Origin: Oasisia sp. SBJ-2009
Lineage: Eukaryota > Annelida > Polychaeta > Sabellida > Siboglinidae
Length of the DNA stretch: 64,000 bases
Direction of reading: 5' to 3'
Assembly: GCA_964017155.1 (NCBI GenBank)
Contig: OZ024865.1
Span: 43,919,760-43,983,759 of the forward strand
In this document: one piece after another, positions 1 through 11,619 of the stretch
Layout: every line of letters begins with the position of its first letter
Numbering within the stretch: the first letter of the stretch is position 1
Made by a program: the position numbers and the translations under genes
The notes under the pieces: model-generated
What the model saw: only the letters and a program-made list of their open reading frames with translations
The model's database searches: none
Told to the model about the DNA's origin: nothing

Positions 1-1380
1 AGAAATGTTGATATCTCACGCGATCTAGAGGTTGCTGGGTTAATGACGGCTGGTGTTTCGTGGCGTGATTAGCAGTTTATTTGAACGTCCGGGTTAATTG
101 CAGTAGGCGCCCTGTACGTACCTGGTTATACCCGCCGCGAAGAAACCGGGTGAATAAGTAGGTCGCGTGCTGAACCCATGCTAGTTCACTTAAAGGTACG
201 ATGTTTGTTCGCATATTAGTAACATTAAATTATGTTGATATATCATTACTAATAATTATTATTACTGTAATAATTACGTTTGATACGCCCGAAGCAATGT
301 ACGCCAGCGAATTGTTCAGATTATAAACATAGTTATCCAAATACTACGGCCGCCGTTGCGTGGAACTGGGATCCATTTAGCAACAACTAGTGTGGGATAG
401 TTGCTCAGTGGATAGTTGCTCAGCGGTCAGTAGACCACTGCCATATTTAAAAAAATGAAATATGAAAATTAAAATCCATAAATGTAATACATAAGAGTTG
501 TTTTCTTCTAACAGCGTAACATATAGCAGTATAATGTGTAACCCTAACGCTAATATCCACGGTTCCCCTCCACTTTATGTACAGAAACTACTTTTAACAC
601 TGAACAACTATCGAAGTTTCTAGTTGACACAGACCACTCTGTCCGTACGCCTTCAGAAACATTGGTGTCACGTGACTACTTTGTCACTCCACCGAGATGA
701 TTGTTCTAATAACTGACAAGTAACGACCGAAGTATAAAATCGAAAAACTACTTTTACTTGCAACTAAGTAAAAAATTAGGGTAACGATATTTTTTACTTC
801 GTTATTTTCATTTGCTACTTTCATTTTGTTCTACTATATTATTTATGTATTTTATGAGCGCTGCAAATTAATTTCCCTTTCAGAATAATAGTTTTATTGT
901 ATTGCATTGCATTGTATTTAATTCACGACATATTTTTGTTACTTTTGTTTCTGACGACATCGCCATGGCGACATTTCATTAAACGCATTTAATCATCAGG
1001 GCGAGCCCGTTCCCTGGCTGAACGCTAATAATATCCAATCGCGGGTCAGTTTTCGATCGTATTTGCATATGTCAAACCTACTTTCTGTGTATTTTGTTCG
1101 CTGATGCCGCACTGCATATGTTGGTCCTAATTCTATCACATTTTCCGTATGCACGGATCTGTAGTTTAATTTTAGACGTACCACATAACCAGCATCAACA
1201 TAATCGTCATGTGCTGTGTCCTATTATACTTTCGTTTCCAAATTATTCCTTACTGTTTCATGCTCCTTGGTTTTATTAAAGGCTCCATTCTTTATTTTTA
1301 AAGTACAATTTTTCGATAAATGTTAGTTTGGTCCAATCTAACAATATAGTTAATATTTATATTAAATATTCATCGATGTT
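1..1380. other. Region without recognised gene
   Basis: AT-rich non-coding sequence. No ORF here has a recognisable motif or flanking splice signals; the short ORFs around 996-1279 look like chance. I see nothing else in it. Confidence 0.5.
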
Positions 1381-1386
1381 TATGAA

Positions 1387-1866
<480 letters not shown>

Positions 1867-1869
1867 AAT

Positions 1870-2440
1870 TCGAATTCAACTCGCTTAAAATAAATATCGA
1901 CATGACTACCAAGTTCAATGTAGCTGGCAGTTCAGCAAAACCCATTCACAGAATGCGTCAAAGTTAGAAAGCAAGAGAGAAACGACGCATTATTAATGAG
2001 ATACGAACCCAAAGTTCCTACATAACATCAGCCTAATGCCGGCCACCACATTCCTCACGCTACTCTAATTAAACATTCCTACCTTAACATAGATGATGTG
2101 GCGTTGACGTTCAACCATTATTAACTTCACAGCATGTAACGTTGCGTATTGCAATTTATAAATTCAGGATAGGAAGTGGCATTTTTCCAGTGCCAAATCC
2201 ACTAGCTTAATTGCTTTGGTTATAATGAGGTTTGCAGCCGGGGCAAAGGCTTGGAGGAAAATCCATGGGGTGATGGGAAATAGACGCATATCACGTAAAC
2301 GTAAAAAGAAATGTGCTCAGCTCGTGTGGTTCTCCGGCATGCATGAATGCACTAGTGACGATGGCACTATCAGAGAGGAGAAGGTCCAGGTTTGCGAGAA
2401 AAAAACCTGGTAAGAGTAATCGTGGGAGTTAAGAGGGCTA
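1870..2440. other. Non-coding, nothing recognised
   Basis: Moderately AT-rich sequence without convincing coding or repeat structure. Confidence 0.4.
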
Positions 2441-2670
2441 ATAAGAGAAAATGGATGAAATGAGCGTTGAGGCTGGAATGAAGGAAACTTCTAAGATGAA
2501 AGTTGTGAGGAGTACATGAGCTGGTCATGTGAAAAAATGAGAGATGACAAACTGCTAAAGAGAGCAGATGCCCAGAAAGTGGAGGGGAAATGGAGGCGAG
2601 CAGGTCCCCGTAGACGAATGAAAGCAGAATATTGTCTGGGAAAATGACTACAGAATCGGCATTAGTCTAC
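2440..2670 (+). pseudogene. Decayed LINE reverse-transcriptase C-terminal remnant
   Basis: Read across frames, 2500-2630 gives a WAGHVKKM-like motif, then DDKLLKRAD and GKWRRAGPRRRMK. This resembles the motif order GHV-x-RM, D-x-R-x-PK, G-x-R-x-x-GRP-x-x-RW found near the C-terminus of many LINE polyproteins. The frame changes between the first and second blocks, so it is not functional. The assignment rests on motif order only; family unknown. Confidence 0.4.
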
Positions 2671-3551
2671 TTTATATATCAACGCTAATGAAAGTTTTTA
2701 TGAATTTTTTACATGATTATTTTATCCCGTCGTTTTCCGTAGACAAATGGTGCTCAATCGACAGAGAGGAAGTTGCACGTTCTATCCGCGTGAGGCCGCT
2801 GATTGTCTTATTATTATTATGCCATCGTTCTTCTATGCTAAATCTCCGAGTGCCCTTAGTTCTGTCTTGGTTGCTGTGGTCCTACTCCGTATGGCAACCG
2901 CACAGGAAATCGGGCTCATACTGAGGCCATATAACATATCTAACCACTGGTTTTCATGTCCGTCGGTCGCGCAGTGGGTCTTTGCAAGGAGGTGCGACTT
3001 CCGGCTAATGTGGCCATTCCCGTATATTTATTCCCCAACTGCGGTTTTCTTCGGGTTTAGCCGGATGTGGCAAATACGAGCGAATATAGTCATGTGCATT
3101 TGACCCACTCTAGGGGAACATGACAGAATTGGCAAGCCGCAACGGTTGCGATTAATCCCATTTGCCACCTATTTTATGGCCGGGCTCGGGGTCAACTTTT
3201 CAAATCTCATCTGTTTGGGGACCAACCTCTCACCATTTTGAGACTCCAACTCACCCCTATTTTAGGCAAACCTCCTACTATTCTATAGGGCGAACCTTCG
3301 TCCCTTCCACGACTTCTCATCATTAAGTTAAAACACCAAACACAAGCGTGCCATATTGTATTCTTCGTGTTCGTAGGTTCTCGGTGAGAATCGATGATTG
3401 TGAATTCACAGACATAGCCTGAGCTTACAATTTTTCTCAAATACACGGCTCTATCCCTGACGGACAATGCTCAATGGAGTCAAGAGATATCAGTCTGACG
3501 ATTGGAATGTCTCAAACCAATTTTTTTCCGTAATGTCTAATCTCCCACAAT
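2670..3551. other. Non-coding, nothing recognised
   Basis: Several open frames of 80-120 codons cross this stretch on both strands, but none shows a domain, a compositional coding signal or splice sites. No repeat was recognised. Confidence 0.4.
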
Positions 3552-4285
3552 AGGGCCGGTAAGTGGGTCACGGTACATGGCGTGACTCCGCGCGACTGGA
3601 GCTTATTGGGGCCTATGCCAAACTAATTGGGGACTGGACACAAGAATACTATTCTAACGATGGATGACAGTTGTAGCTTCCGACTGATGAATACTAGAAA
3701 AATCACGTCATAAATATCTTGTGTTATACATTTCTTATCTGAAATGTCCGATTTAATATTGAGTTTATCACACTATCATAGACACATAGCGATTTACGTA
3801 GTGCAAATAATAGACACGATGTTAGGCCGTATGTGTCTTTTACGGGATTTGCATTTTAATTGCTGTACGTTGTAGTTTCGATAAGCACTTATATCTGATA
3901 AGTTGTCTAAATGCTCATAAACATAACACATGTATACATTTGCCCCAAACAGGTTGTACTGTGCGAAAACTGGCACGCTTCATTATTAGTCAAGATCGCC
4001 AAACACAAGTACAAGCCGGCGATGCCATGCCCATGGCAACCACCATAATAATCGATTACAATTCATGATTTTTGTGATCATTGTCACCGGCAAAGTGTTC
4101 CACTGCTTCTGCTTGTAATAATCCTTCGAACAATATAACTGAAATACGCTATTTGGGAACAGTTCGATTATTAATATAAAAAAAAAAACGAAGTCCTATA
4201 TGTTAACATGGAGTAGACCCCCCTCTATATGGACCTCCTGCCCCAACTGCCCCAGCCTCGTTTTCGCGCGCGAGACTTACACGCC
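3552..4285. mobile_element. Interspersed repeat family B, long copy
   Basis: This stretch is repeated at 9587-10057 in the same orientation. Both begin AGGGCC-x-GTAAGTGGGTCAC and end GAGACTTACACGCC, and both carry the shared block ATGCCATGG...AACC-CCATAATAATCG. This copy has about 250 extra internal bases, around 3640-3870. No coding capacity is visible. The sharp common boundaries suggest a mobile element; a TIR is at best very short and imperfect (GTAAGT near both ends). Confidence 0.7.
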
Positions 4286-5050
4286 CTATTGTTAACTGCA
4301 CAATTCCAAATAAGTCCATCAAAACCAATAATTTTAGAAGAAATAAAATTATAAACTATCTCTTAATATCTTTCCCGCAACTTCGATCTATTGACAAACC
4401 TGTGCATATTTCATCGTAAGCCTACGATCGTTGTCATCGTGAAACTGTATTTACCTAAGATTATTTTAATTAACCAAAACACAGTTGAATGGTACAGCTG
4501 TTAGAAGGCGTACAGTTTGTACAACATTGTCTTACGTTAATAACGATTACCAAGACCAGTTTTAATTCCGTCTTGTTCATAAGTTTAGTTGTTAGTCCGA
4601 TTTAATTTTTAAATAAGACATTTCAATATGAATACTAGTTTTGGAGCATTAGGATAGCTGAACGAAATTATAAAACTAAAAACGTTTTTATTAATATCCA
4701 GATTGCAGTCAAGCAGAGTTCCTCTATAACATTCCTTAATGGTTGTAACACTCCAATGAAGACGCACTTCACAATGTTTTATGGCTACGGAATGTTCGCT
4801 AGACATGTATGATTTATTAGTCCCCACATGAGCACCTCTATAATCGCTCAGTCACTTGTAAACATCCGACGTGGGTGACGATAAGGGCCCGGATATCGTG
4901 ACTGTGGATGTAGGCCCGACTATAAATCGCCATCGGCTAGCACCAGGAATAGCCATCAAATCCCGTCGCAACGCCAGCTGGGTACACGTAGGGAAACACG
5001 GGAGAGGTTGGGGATAATTGTTTAAGCTTATGTTATTTGTAACAAGTCTG
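4286..5050. other. Non-coding, nothing recognised
   Basis: AT-rich sequence without supported genes or repeats. Confidence 0.4.
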
Positions 5051-5058
5051 TGCTGTAA

Positions 5059-5230
5059 GAGGAGGAGGAGGAGGAGGTGGAGGAGGAGGAGGAGGAGGAG
5101 GAGGAAGAGGAGCAGGAGGAGGAGGAGGAGGAGCAAGATATGGGTGGAAAGAATGGGAGGAGGAAGACGACGACGGGGGGAGAAGAGGGGACAATGGGAG
5201 GATGAAGAAAGGGAAGGACCGGGTTAGAGG
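5059..5230. repeat. (GGA)n purine microsatellite
   Basis: Imperfect GGA repeats with AGG/GAA variants. The purine bias continues at lower density to about 5860. ORFs here are poly-Arg or poly-Leu artefacts. Confidence 0.9.
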
Positions 5231-5358
5231 AGGAGGGGGAGATTAGTGAGGATGAGTAAGGGGAGCAAGAGGGCTAAGGGCAGAAGAGAGGGACACGAGG
5301 AAATTTAATCAGATTGAAGAGGATGAAGAGGAGATGATAGAGAATGAGAAGATGAGAG

Positions 5359-5705
5359 AGAGAGAGAGAGAGAGTGAGTGAGTGAGTGGGTGGGTGGGTG
5401 AGTGAATGAGTGAGTGAGTGGGTGGGTGAGTGAGTGAGTGAGTGGGTGGGTGGGTGAGTGGGTGGGTGAGTGAGTGAGTGGGTGGGTGGGTGAGTGGGTG
5501 GGTGGGTGAGTGAGTGAGTGGGTGGGTGGGTGGGTGAGTGAGTGAGTGAGTGAGTGAGTGAGTGGGTGGGTGGGTGAGTGAGTGAGTGAGTGGGTGGGTG
5601 GGTGGGTGAGTGAGTGAGTGAGTGAGTGGGTGGGTGGGTGGGTGGGTGGGTGGATGGGTGGGTGAGTGAGTGAGTGAGTGAGTGAGTGAGTGAGTGAGTG
5701 AGTGA
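5359..5705. repeat. (GA)n then mixed (GTGA)/(GTGG) tetranucleotide array
   Basis: A short (GA)n tract leads into about 330 bp of blocks of GTGA and GTGG units in irregular alternation. Blocks of one unit type tend to be three to seven units long, like a higher-order repeat. Confidence 0.95.
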
Positions 5706-5749
5706 TATACGATGTGGAGAAGATACAAGAGGATGACAGAGAGCATGGA

Positions 5750-6539
5750 GAGGACGTGGAGGAGAGACAGAGCTAACAGTGAGGAGGGGAGGGGGAGCAG
5801 ATAAGAGGAAGGGAAACGATGAGGAAGGAGAGGGAGGGAGGAAGAGGGATAGCGGGGGTGGCCAGGGTCTGTATCAAATGCATTTCACACAGAAACTGTT
5901 TTCGAATACTCACGGCCACTGTGTTTTAGTTTACAAACGCATCACGACAGTTTTCGACGTAACAGACGATTCAAACAGACCATGGCAGTTACAAGCGTCC
6001 GTGCATAAAACTACCTGATGTGCACTACGAGGAGAACATACACTAAACAAACGTACCTAGTCACGCTAACATTTCCTAATATCTTCATGTAAACGTATAT
6101 GTTTCTAAGACAGATTTTTTACTTGTAGTTGTCGTTGAGGGGAAATTCACAACACGTTGCTCAAAACAGCGAAGTCCCTTTGCGCAAGCGTCAGCGATGC
6201 ACGTTGATTTAATCGACATCACTATGAAACTTTTTAGTTAACTTCCATTCAGAGTTAATGCGCCAAAGGTGCACATTTTAGTAGTGAAATTATGCAATTT
6301 TCAACAAAAGGTTACCGATATTGGTGGTGAGTACGACTCAGTACGTGTTAACGCTCCAGTCATTCACCAGCGATTCCACCGCGGGAACTTAGGCCACTTA
6401 TCACACAAAAAATGTAGAGGGCCTGGAGGCAGCGAGAGACAGGTCATAGTGGCGGGAAGATAACCGTATTGTGGATTGTTACTGTACCAAGGACTGGGGC
6501 AATTTGGGGAATGACAAATGTTACACTGTTGTAACACGT
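5750..6539. other. Non-coding, nothing recognised
   Basis: Purine-rich start, then unremarkable sequence. No supported gene. Confidence 0.4.
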
Positions 6540-6690
6540 AAACGTCGCTAATCCGGATATCGATATTCCGGAAAATTTGGCACCACGATATGATTTGACT
6601 GAACAGAACAGAACGTCCAAACCCTTTTAGGTACTGTTCCAGTTATATTTGCGATACGTTAATCGTTAAAAATCGTTAATCCGGACAACT
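6540..6690. mobile_element. Possible pogo/Tigger-like MITE fragment
   Basis: Contains CGCTAATCCGGATATCG near 6547 and CGTTAATCCGGAC near 6675. These resemble TTAATCCGG-type terminal repeats of pogo-like elements, also seen near 52340-52560. Boundaries and target duplication are not visible. Confidence 0.25.
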
Positions 6691-6888
6691 AAACCGATAA
6701 CCAACATGTCCGTAAATTTTGATGTCTCACTGTATCTTATGATAACCAACAACATATATCAGTTGCGATGATATTACATGTAATATTTCAAATTAAACAT
6801 CTAATATCTAATGTTTATCTATAAAACAAAGACACATGTCGACGAAAACATACGGGTGTCCAACGCTGCTGTACATAATATACCTTAC

Positions 6889-7113
6889 CTCCTCTGGTTC
6901 CGCTGTCGTTCCATCATCGTCGCGTTCTCGCGTTTGTCCGTCGACGACGATAAACCCGTTGCTCTCAATCCGTGATCCCGAACCGCGACGTTTACGTAAG
7001 TATCCATTGCTAGCGTCCGCATCAGCCGTCGTCATAGTCAACAGCTCGTGGCTGGGCGTCTCTTTGTCGTGATCGAGTACGGCTTCGTGTCCTCCGGTTG
7101 CCTCGGCCGTCAT
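6889..7113 (-). CDS. Probable first coding exon of an unrecognised gene
   Basis: The ATG at 7113 opens a 75-codon frame that ends exactly at a good donor, GAGGAG followed by GTAAGG, at 6889/6888. The peptide starts MTAEATGGHEAVLDHDKE, is hydrophilic, and has a basic patch (YLRKRRGSGSR) followed by an acidic, Thr-rich tail. No signal peptide or membrane segment is visible. I do not recognise the family. The exon ends in phase 0, and its continuation should lie at lower coordinates on the minus strand, but no convincing second exon was found before base 1, so the intron probably runs out of the window. The CpG-rich sequence just upstream (7114-7400) supports a transcript 5' end. A chance ORF with a fortuitous donor is the alternative. 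Confidence 0.5.
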
Positions 7114-7400
7114 GACTATCGTGGTTATGCGCCCGTGACAGAATAACCGTGGCTAGACGCGCGTTGACCGAACCTTGTTAGCGGAGACGGATACGTGTGG
7201 TAACCGGCAGTCGACGGCGTCTGCGCGAGGCTCGTAGCGTCTGTTAACCTCGTCTCGATCACGCCACCGGCGGCTAGCGATCTGTCTGGCTGACGGGGCC
7301 GGCCACGTCAGTTCAACACCTGGAGCACAGCACTCACCGCTACACCTCTGCCCCGCTAATCCGAACGTCTGCCTTCTGCTGCGCGAATTTGTACAATTCA
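7114..7400 (-). promoter_or_regulatory. CpG-rich putative promoter / 5' UTR
   Basis: CpG density rises sharply compared with the flanks, immediately upstream of the 7113 start codon. No TATA box is evident at a convincing distance. Inferred from composition and position only. Confidence 0.35.
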
Positions 7401-8520
7401 GTCACGCGAAGAAAATTAATAAACTCGCCGGGCGTTCGCTAAACAAAATGGCAACCAACAAAATTAACCTTCCCGAGCCAACTTCCGTCGCGCGAAGAAA
7501 GTAATTAATTAACTCGCTCGCACAAGATGACCTTCCCGATCCAACAACGCCAAAAACATACACAACCAATATGTACAAATGTCATAGGTCGTTGTTAACT
7601 AAGATACGTCTGGAGATCGCGTCAATTGTATGTAACTGTAACGAGGTCTTTCGCCCGGTTCCTGTCGTCAATAGATTATAGCTCATGCGTCCAAATGTCA
7701 GTCCCCGGCTTCCCGTCCGGGCACGGGGTGTCACCGACTAATGAATAGCCCCGGGAAACCCCCTCTTGGTACCGCCCTCTGCCATGACGATGTCCTAAAG
7801 CTAGCACGCGGGATACACCCTGGAAAATCATACCGATCGGACGACACCCACCACCCCTAGGGGTTGAAAGGAGGCAGATAATTACCCTACTTGACTTGTC
7901 TTCTAAGTTCGTTTCACACCGATAATATCGAGGATGTTGTGCATCCACAAAATAGTTACGAACAGGCAAAAGCGCGCATTTGAAAACGACAACTACAACA
8001 ACAGCTTTCACTTTCTTATTGCTTGTTGGCGGAGCATTTATAAATAACAACGAATACCGGAAAAGTCACATTTGAAAACGGCAACAATTTTTCGACAGCT
8101 TTGACTTTTTAGTTGATTGTTGGTGGAATATGTACACATAATGACGAAAACCGGGAATGGTTTTCACACGTTTGTTTTCTTATTTTCTCATAACGAGTTC
8201 CCTAATGTTTGTTGTTACTAGATATAACCCAAATTCCCAGTGTGCCCATGAGTATCAGCAATGCTGACATAGCTTTGTCTAAAAACAAATTAAGTAATGG
8301 TTTTTCCTATGATAACATAGCTCAAGCCAGGATTCCTTGTAATAGATTATGAGGGTTGGTTGTCACATGATATGGGAACTGATATAGAATAATACGTTCG
8401 TGATTAATAATTACACAGGGAAACACGCGTTTTGAATATCTATACTTCAAATACTTGGCACAACATTATAAGTTTTAAGTGAAAGAACTTAGAAATTTGT
8501 GATCTACCTGATCATCTCTG
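7401..8520. other. Non-coding, nothing recognised
   Basis: GC-rich to 7870, then AT-rich. A local repetition (AAAACGACAACTACAACAAC near 7983 and AAAACGGCAACAATTTTTCG near 8075, each followed by AGCTTT-x-ACTTT) suggests an old duplication of about 90 bp. No gene supported. Confidence 0.35.
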
Positions 8521-8527
8521 TCTCTCC

Positions 8528-8780
<253 letters not shown>

Positions 8781-8879
8781 TCGCTCTCCCTTTCCCCTCT
8801 CTCTCCCTGCCTCCCTGGCTCCCTGCGTCCCTGTCGGCTTTCTTGAAAATACAACGACATTGCCAAACACCACGTTGTC

Positions 8880-9586
8880 GTTACTGTGTTAATTTAATAT
8901 CGAGTTGAAATTACTTGCGCCGTGTGAGTTTCATATCTGGTTTTTGGCTTCGGTTTAGTGACGAAATCAACACGAGTAAAGAAGAAACGTGTTTGCAGTT
9001 TCCCGCGTCTTTAAGACCCCCGGGAGCAGCTCAAAAGATAACAACACGTTCAGTGGTCAAGGTACGAACCGAACAAACCATAGCGGACCTTTGAAATGTC
9101 AACATAAACAACCCGCAACTGTTTGACCACGAATCGCGGTTTTTTCGGGTTCCTCGATTACCCATAAGACAAAGCGCCCTGACGCGTTCCCGATGAGGGT
9201 TATCGGATGAATCGGCGCTACCCAAAATAACCTTGATTAACAAGAATCTGTGGCATGATACCAGTGTTTATTTTACGTGGAGAGACTTACTCGGAGAGAC
9301 TGGACGCAACGTCCACTGCTTGTTGTACTTGGAGAGACTGTACGCAGCTTGGACGTGTGTAGAGTTTCGCCTAATAGGAGTGTCGAGAGCAAATTGTATG
9401 TAATAATTCATAATAGTAGGTGTATCAGATCCGATAAAACTTCGTTCCTTAAAAGGCCACACGGGAAGAAATGTAAAAATTGGGGCCGGTTGATTTGAGA
9501 GATTGTAGATCCATGAATATTCTTCCAACTTTGTTTTAGGGAAACGTCTGTGACAGATACCCCCGCTGACCGTTACCAAATACAAT
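8880..9586. other. Non-coding, nothing recognised
   Basis: No gene or repeat family supported. A local direct repetition of GGAGAGACT occurs between 9279 and 9340. Confidence 0.35.
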
Positions 9587-10057
9587 AGGGCCTGTAAGTG
9601 GGTCACGATACATGGCGAGACTCCGCGCGACTGGAGCTGATTGGGGACTGGACACAAGAATAATTCGATTCGATAAGCACTTATATCTGACAAGTTGTCT
9701 AAATGCACATAATCATAACACATGTGTACGTTTGCCCCGAACAGGTTGTACTGCGCAAAAAATGGCACTCTTCGTTATTAGTCAAGGTCGCCAAACACAA
9801 GTACCGTTAATGCCATGGGAACCGCCATAATAATCGATTAAAATTCATGATTTCCGTGATCATTGTCACCGGCAAAGGGTTCCATTGCTTCTGCTTGTAA
9901 TAATCATTCGGACAATATAACTGAAATACGCTATTTTGGGAACAGTTCGATTATTACAACCAAAAACAAAACAAAGTCCTATATGTTAACATGGAGAATA
10001 TGGACTTCCTGCCCCCAACTGCCCCAGGCTCGTTTTCGTGCGCGAGACTTACACGCC
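9587..10057. mobile_element. Interspersed repeat family B, short copy
   Basis: Same boundaries and orientation as the copy at 3552-4285, with a few per cent divergence by eye. It lacks about 250 internal bases present in the other copy. Non-coding. Confidence 0.7.
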
Positions 10058-10424
10058 GTATAAGAGTGTATTTATTAGGCCTTATACAAGCAAGGATCCC
10101 GTTTACACCTGACTGGTACTAGAACGCCAGCATCTAATGCGCTTGCTGTTGCCTAGTGACATCGTAAGGAGAAACAGACCTGTACTGTTGCAAATAAATT
10201 GCGGAGATGTAAACCAGCAATTACACCCATGGGATATAAAAAGGATCCGGGGGAGGGGGGGTTAATGAGGCGTGCGTGGGCTGCTTATAGCTCGGACTCA
10301 GTCAACTTCCACGGGTCTTAATCCAGCGTGAAGAAATCGTACGTTTTCAAAACATCGCGAGACCGAAAAGTATCATTAATTTAAAGCTAACGTCAACAAC
10401 ACAGCATAAATGTTTATCTGATGC

Positions 10425-10912
10425 TCGGTCCACACTGGATCCGATGTACGACGAAGGGTGTCCACACCGCATCGCAGAAAAAAGCAACTGCGATCTACGT
10501 CTTGAGTGAGTTACGATTTTCGTGTCCACACCGCAAAGATTTACGTTCTCATCGCGAGGGAACATACACGCCATCTGGTGTGTACCAAAGGAAACCTAGA
10601 ACAATTGTGACGTTATACGTCAAGACGTAATTCGATACTCGCACGCTGATTGGCTGAAGCGTTTCACGTAATTCCTCGAGGCGACTTGCGATTCTTACGA
10701 TTCTTACGATTTGCGACGAAGCTGTCCACATTACCGATTAACGATTTCTACGATTCGACAGGAGAATGTTCAAAATATCGCAAGTCTTTGACTTATAAGA
10801 TTTGCGATGCCGTCCACACCCGCCCTCCACAGATCGCAAGTATCGTATACGTCAATGTGAGCAAATTTCTTCCGATTTACGTCCTGGCGAGGTCTGGTGT
10901 GGACAGGGCATG
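10425..10912. mobile_element. Possible degenerate TIR element with repeated TGTCCACAC motifs
   Basis: The motif TGTCCACAC or its complement recurs near 10430, 10468, 10522, 10722, 10813 and 10896. The outer copies face each other, GGTCCACACTGGA at the left and TCTGGTGTGGACAG at the right. The stretch between is non-coding, with direct repeats such as CGATTCTTA. Looks like an old non-autonomous DNA element; no target duplication was recognised. Confidence 0.3.
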
Positions 10913-11022
10913 ACTGTTCTTGCAGTTTCTTTCTTCTATGTCGTAATCGTAACGTGTACACCTACTGCACGCTATAGTACGATAACGTTCAATGCGCTGT
11001 AGTAACCTACAAAGGTTAACGC

Positions 11023-11339
11023 GTCGCGCTTACATTTTTCCGGGCGTTATAAACTATCCGGTTGACGTTTCTGCGCATGCGCCATAAATGTAATCTCTTC
11101 AATGTGCAGCGAAATGCAAAGCATTTGTGGTATATAAATACCACGGGCTGTTCGTTAACTCTCCTGTGGTGATTATTGTGAGGAGTTGCATAAAATGTGG
11201 TTCTATACATTAAAATGTAACGTTTGTATAAATTACTTGGCGCACTGCAGTCACGCGATTTGCTCTTGCTATCAAAACATGCTTCAGAACCTGTTTGCTG
11301 AAAGGTTATAATTATACGTCCTTTTGCTCATAGTGGCCG

Positions 11340-11371
<32 letters not shown>

Positions 11372-11372
11372 G

Positions 11373-11468
<96 letters not shown>

Positions 11469-11614
11469 CTATATCAAGCTAAAGATGTATGCAATATGAG
11501 ATTCAGCGGGAAGCGTTAACGAGGTTAACGGTAACTAATGACAATGACTGACTCGCACATGCGCAGAAACGCCACCCGGATAGTTTATAAAGCCCGAAAA
11601 AATGTAAACGCTAC
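11023..11614. mobile_element. Foldback element family A, copy 1
   Basis: The left end GTCGCGCTTACATTTTTCCG and the right end, which reads as its near complement, enclose a subterminal TCTGCGCATGCGC motif on both sides, giving arms of at least 60 bp. The centre holds a long (TA)n tract, about 11339-11465. The same family occurs at 15243-15699 and 56323-56791. No transposase is present, so this is a non-autonomous element with long inverted repeats. Confidence 0.75.
11339..11465. repeat. (TA)n microsatellite
   Basis: About 120 bp of TA dinucleotides with a few TGTATA interruptions near the left end, inside foldback element A copy 1. Confidence 0.95.
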
Positions 11615-11619
11615 ACAGC

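Noticed and set aside
5309..5746. 145-codon THPPTHSLTH frame
   Set aside because: Translation of the GTGA/GTGG microsatellite.
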